From contig JACRBZ010000012.1 of assembly GCA_016219185.1 (NCBI GenBank), positions 1-64,000 on the forward strand: a stretch of 64,000 nt of DNA, given 5' to 3'. Shown here in pieces: positions 61,778-64,000 of this stretch. Each line of letters starts with the position of its first letter. Position 1 is the first letter of the stretch. Under the pieces are notes generated by a model. It did not search any database. It was not told the origin of the DNA and saw only the letters and a list, made by a program, of their open reading frames with translations. The stretch is from Deltaproteobacteria bacterium. GTDB lineage: Bacteria > Desulfobacterota > Desulfobacteria > Desulfobacterales > Desulfatirhabdiaceae. The translations under genes were made by a program, and so were the position numbers.

Positions 61778-62110
61778 ATGGATGTGAAACAGGTTGCATC
61801 GCAACTCGGGCTGGAAGAAGACGATATTTATGATGTGCTGGAGCTGTTTATCCAGACAGCCCCTTCCGATCTGACGAAAATGGCAACGGGCTTAAACAAA
61901 CAGGACACGGTTCAGATAGGAGAGGCGGCTCATTCCCTGAAAGGGTCTACCGGCGCCCTGGGGCTTATGGACATCTCCAATCACGCGCAACTTATCATGA
62001 AGCAGTCCCGTGAAAAAAATATTGAAGATTTGATCCGAACGGTTCCGCGGTTTCTGAACCAAATGAAGGACTTGCTCGTGGAACTTGAGCAGGTCCTTAA
62101 AAACAGATGA
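61778..62110 (+). CDS. Hpt-domain phosphotransfer protein
   Basis: 110 residues, one helical Hpt domain with the phospho-His motif AAHSLKGSTGALGL. It should relay phosphate from a hybrid histidine kinase; no kinase is nearby. Confidence 0.85.
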   Translation: MDVKQVASQLGLEEDDIYDVLELFIQTAPSDLTKMATGLNKQDTVQIGEAAHSLKGSTGALGLMDISNHAQLIMKQSREKNIEDLIRTVPRFLNQMKDLLVELEQVLKNR

Positions 62111-62233
62111 AGTCACCACCAAAGTCCTGCCTGGAACCCCTTGATCTATTGATTGTGAAAGGGTATAGAAAGATGTGAGATAATTAGTCACGCTGCTATG
62201 CCCCTTCTCGAATGTTAACGAGGCAATCACCCC

Positions 62234-64000
62234 ATGAGCACACCGACGGAAAATACACCCAAAGCTCCGCTGAAACGGAAAAAACTGGGAGAGCTGTTGT
62301 TTCAGGCAAATCTGATTGACCAGAAAACCTTGGAAAATGCCCTGGAAATCCAGAAAACCCAGAAAAAGAAAATAGGTCAAATCCTCGTGGATCTGGGGGT
62401 TACCGATGATGAAAAAATTGCAAAAGCACTGGCCAGCCAGCTTAAAATTCCCTTTCTTCGACTGAACGCTGTGCAAATTCCAAAGGAAGTGATTGATCTT
62501 GTGCCTCAGGACATGGCGGAAAATTACCTGCTGCTTCCGGTCAAGGTGATCAAGAAACAACTGGTCATTGCCATGGCCAACCCTCTGGAGTTTTATGCCC
62601 TGGACGATCTGCGGTTTATCACCCAGATGAGCATTTTCGTGACGGTTGCCCCCCAGAGCGACATCCTGTCCGCCATTCAAAAATTCTATCCCATACAAAG
62701 CCTTAACAGGCAACTGGGCCCGGATATGGGGTTTAGCGAAAACATTGAGATTGTCGGGCAGGCCAAGGAAAAAGAACACAATCTTCAGGATCTGCTGAAT
62801 TTAACCGAACTGCCGCCGGTGGTGCGTTTTACCAATACCGTCCTTGCGGATGCCATCAAAATGAAAGCCAGCGACGTTCACATTGAACCCCAGAAAGATA
62901 ACGTGGTCATCCGTTACCGGATTGACGGCATCATGCGGGAAATCATGCAGATCGACAAACAGATTCATCTGTCTCTGGTATCCCGAATCAAGATCATCTC
63001 CAACATGGATATTTCAATTCGCCGTAAACCGCAGGACGGCAGAGCCCAGGTCAAGATGGGTGGTTCCCGTTTCGACCTTCGGATTTCCACGCTTCCGGCA
63101 TCTTACGGGGAAAAAGTGACCATCCGTATTTTGAATCCCAATGCCGGAGGCATGGCAATTGAGGAGCTGGGGTTTTCTGAAAAAGATCTTCGACATTTTA
63201 TCGAGTCCATTGACAGACCCCAGGGAATCATTCTGGTAACGGGTCCAACGGGCAGCGGCAAATCCTCGACCTTATACACGGCGCTGAAACGCCTGAATTC
63301 TTCCAAGGTCAACATCGTCACGGTTGAAGATCCCGTGGAGTTTGATATCGCGGGAATCAATCAGGTACAGATCAATCCCAAGGCAGGGGTCACTTTTGCG
63401 GATGGTCTGAGATCCATTTTAAGACAGGATCCGGACATTGTCATGGTGGGTGAAATCCGGGATGCTGAAACCGCAAAAATTGCGTTTCAGGCAGCCCAGA
63501 CCGGACATCTCGTACTTTCCACCCTTCACACCAATGATGCGGCATCTGCGGTCACCCGGCTCCTGGACATGGGCGTTGATTCTTTTGTCATCGCGGATTC
63601 CCTGATCGCCGTGATCGGGCAACGCCTGGTCCGGGGGATTTGTAAAAAATGCAAAATTCCAGACCCTTTGACCCCACAGATTTTTGAGCAACTGGAGTCC
63701 GTCATCAAACCGGACCGCACCAAGAAATTCTGGAAAGGCGCCGGCTGCGAAGCCTGTCAGTATTCCGGATACACGGGAAGAATCGGGATATTTGAGGTCT
63801 TGATGATCACCCCGGCCATCAAGGAAATCCTTTCATCAAATGTTGCCGCGGTAACCATCAAGAAAGCGGCGGAGAAGGATGGCTTTACAACGCTGAGCAT
63901 GGATGGAATTACCAAGGCATTTTCGAGCCTGACCACGATTGAGGAAGTCTTTCGCGTGGCACCGCCGGAGTATGACGATACCGCCCAGGAAACTTTAGAC
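62234..64000 (+). CDS. pilB: type IV pilus assembly / type II secretion ATPase (partial, runs off the window)
   Basis: 589 codons open to the window end. N-terminal MshEN/T2SSE_N domain (KKLGELLFQANLID, TDDEKIAKALASQL), then ATPase: Walker A VTGPTGSGKSSTLYTAL, Asp box TVEDPVEFD, Walker B ILRQDPDIVMVGEIRDAET and His box HLVLSTLHTNDA, plus Cys pairs ICKKCK and CEACQ for zinc. PilB and GspE cannot be told apart with certainty. The stop is beyond 64000. Confidence 0.93.
   Translation, partial: MSTPTENTPKAPLKRKKLGELLFQANLIDQKTLENALEIQKTQKKKIGQILVDLGVTDDEKIAKALASQLKIPFLRLNAVQIPKEVIDLVPQDMAENYLLLPVKVIKKQLVIAMANPLEFYALDDLRFITQMSIFVTVAPQSDILSAIQKFYPIQSLNRQLGPDMGFSENIEIVGQAKEKEHNLQDLLNLTELPPVVRFTNTVLADAIKMKASDVHIEPQKDNVVIRYRIDGIMREIMQIDKQIHLSLVSRIKIISNMDISIRRKPQDGRAQVKMGGSRFDLRISTLPASYGEKVTIRILNPNAGGMAIEELGFSEKDLRHFIESIDRPQGIILVTGPTGSGKSSTLYTALKRLNSSKVNIVTVEDPVEFDIAGINQVQINPKAGVTFADGLRSILRQDPDIVMVGEIRDAETAKIAFQAAQTGHLVLSTLHTNDAASAVTRLLDMGVDSFVIADSLIAVIGQRLVRGICKKCKIPDPLTPQIFEQLESVIKPDRTKKFWKGAGCEACQYSGYTGRIGIFEVLMITPAIKEILSSNVAAVTIKKAAEKDGFTTLSMDGITKAFSSLTTIEEVFRVAPPEYDDTAQETLD

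Overview
The window looks like a chromosomal segment of a strictly or mainly anaerobic Desulfobacterota (deltaproteobacterial) bacterium. This rests on the gene content: Hcp, an MvhD-type hydrogenase iron-sulfur subunit, MetV/MetF-type methylene-tetrahydrofolate reductase, an archaeal-like split glutamate synthase, NrfHA with multihaem CxxCH motifs, and acetyl-CoA hydrolase/GNAT fusions. The species cannot be named from sequence alone. The 3' end is cut inside a pilB/gspE-like gene.

Layout. 1-2.44 kb is a decayed strip: a broken Lcl/DUF1566 gene, a dienelactone hydrolase remnant and a broken REC-GGDEF gene. 2.4-8.1 kb holds sodB, moaB, pyrR, fumC and a DAHP synthase-prephenate dehydratase fusion gene preceded by a Phe-rich leader peptide and two tandem terminators, a classical attenuator. 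8.7-14.6 kb holds a secreted BACON protein, aroB, hcp, a ferredoxin, a cupin and a DUF6448 protein. 14.8-18.1 kb is a DUF1858/HlyD/FtsX/ABC export operon. 18.6-28.2 kb is a respiratory nitrate reductase operon (CBS, HPP, narGHJI, and a TDT-family channel interrupted by TAG), preceded by a Crp/Fnr-family regulator. 28.4-30.3 kb is nrfHA, an ammonium-forming nitrite reductase. 31.1-38.9 kb holds mvhD, two glutamate-synthase-like FMN/iron-sulfur proteins, a GATase/GXGXG protein, metV and metF. 39-44 kb has a stress protein, an acetyl-CoA hydrolase/GNAT protein, a broken polyferredoxin, small lipoproteins and an ankyrin lipoprotein. 44.4-46.5 kb is lexA-hypothetical-dinB. 46.6-51.1 kb has TMEM43, a beta-propeller secreted protein, PilZ and cupin proteins. 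51.1-64 kb is housekeeping: rsmG, a second acetyl-CoA hydrolase/GNAT protein, SRP RNA, a cation efflux protein, a nitroreductase, priA, a CNNM protein, a PP-loop ATPase, nth, an Hpt protein and pilB.

How it fits together. The centre of the window encodes nitrate to nitrite (Nar), nitrite to ammonium (Nrf), a nitrosative-stress enzyme (Hcp) and ammonium assimilation (glutamate synthase). The nar operon and the DUF1858/export operon share an almost identical promoter carrying a perfect CTTTGCGC-N2-GCGCAAAG palindrome centred about 41.5 bp before the predicted start. A Crp/Fnr-type regulator with an unusual recognition helix is encoded right beside one copy. Two other points stand out: the Phe attenuator whose RNA arms can disable both terminators in cascade, and a C-terminal repeat module shared by two secreted proteins 38 kb apart.

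All identifications are by reading the sequence. No database search or folding program was run.
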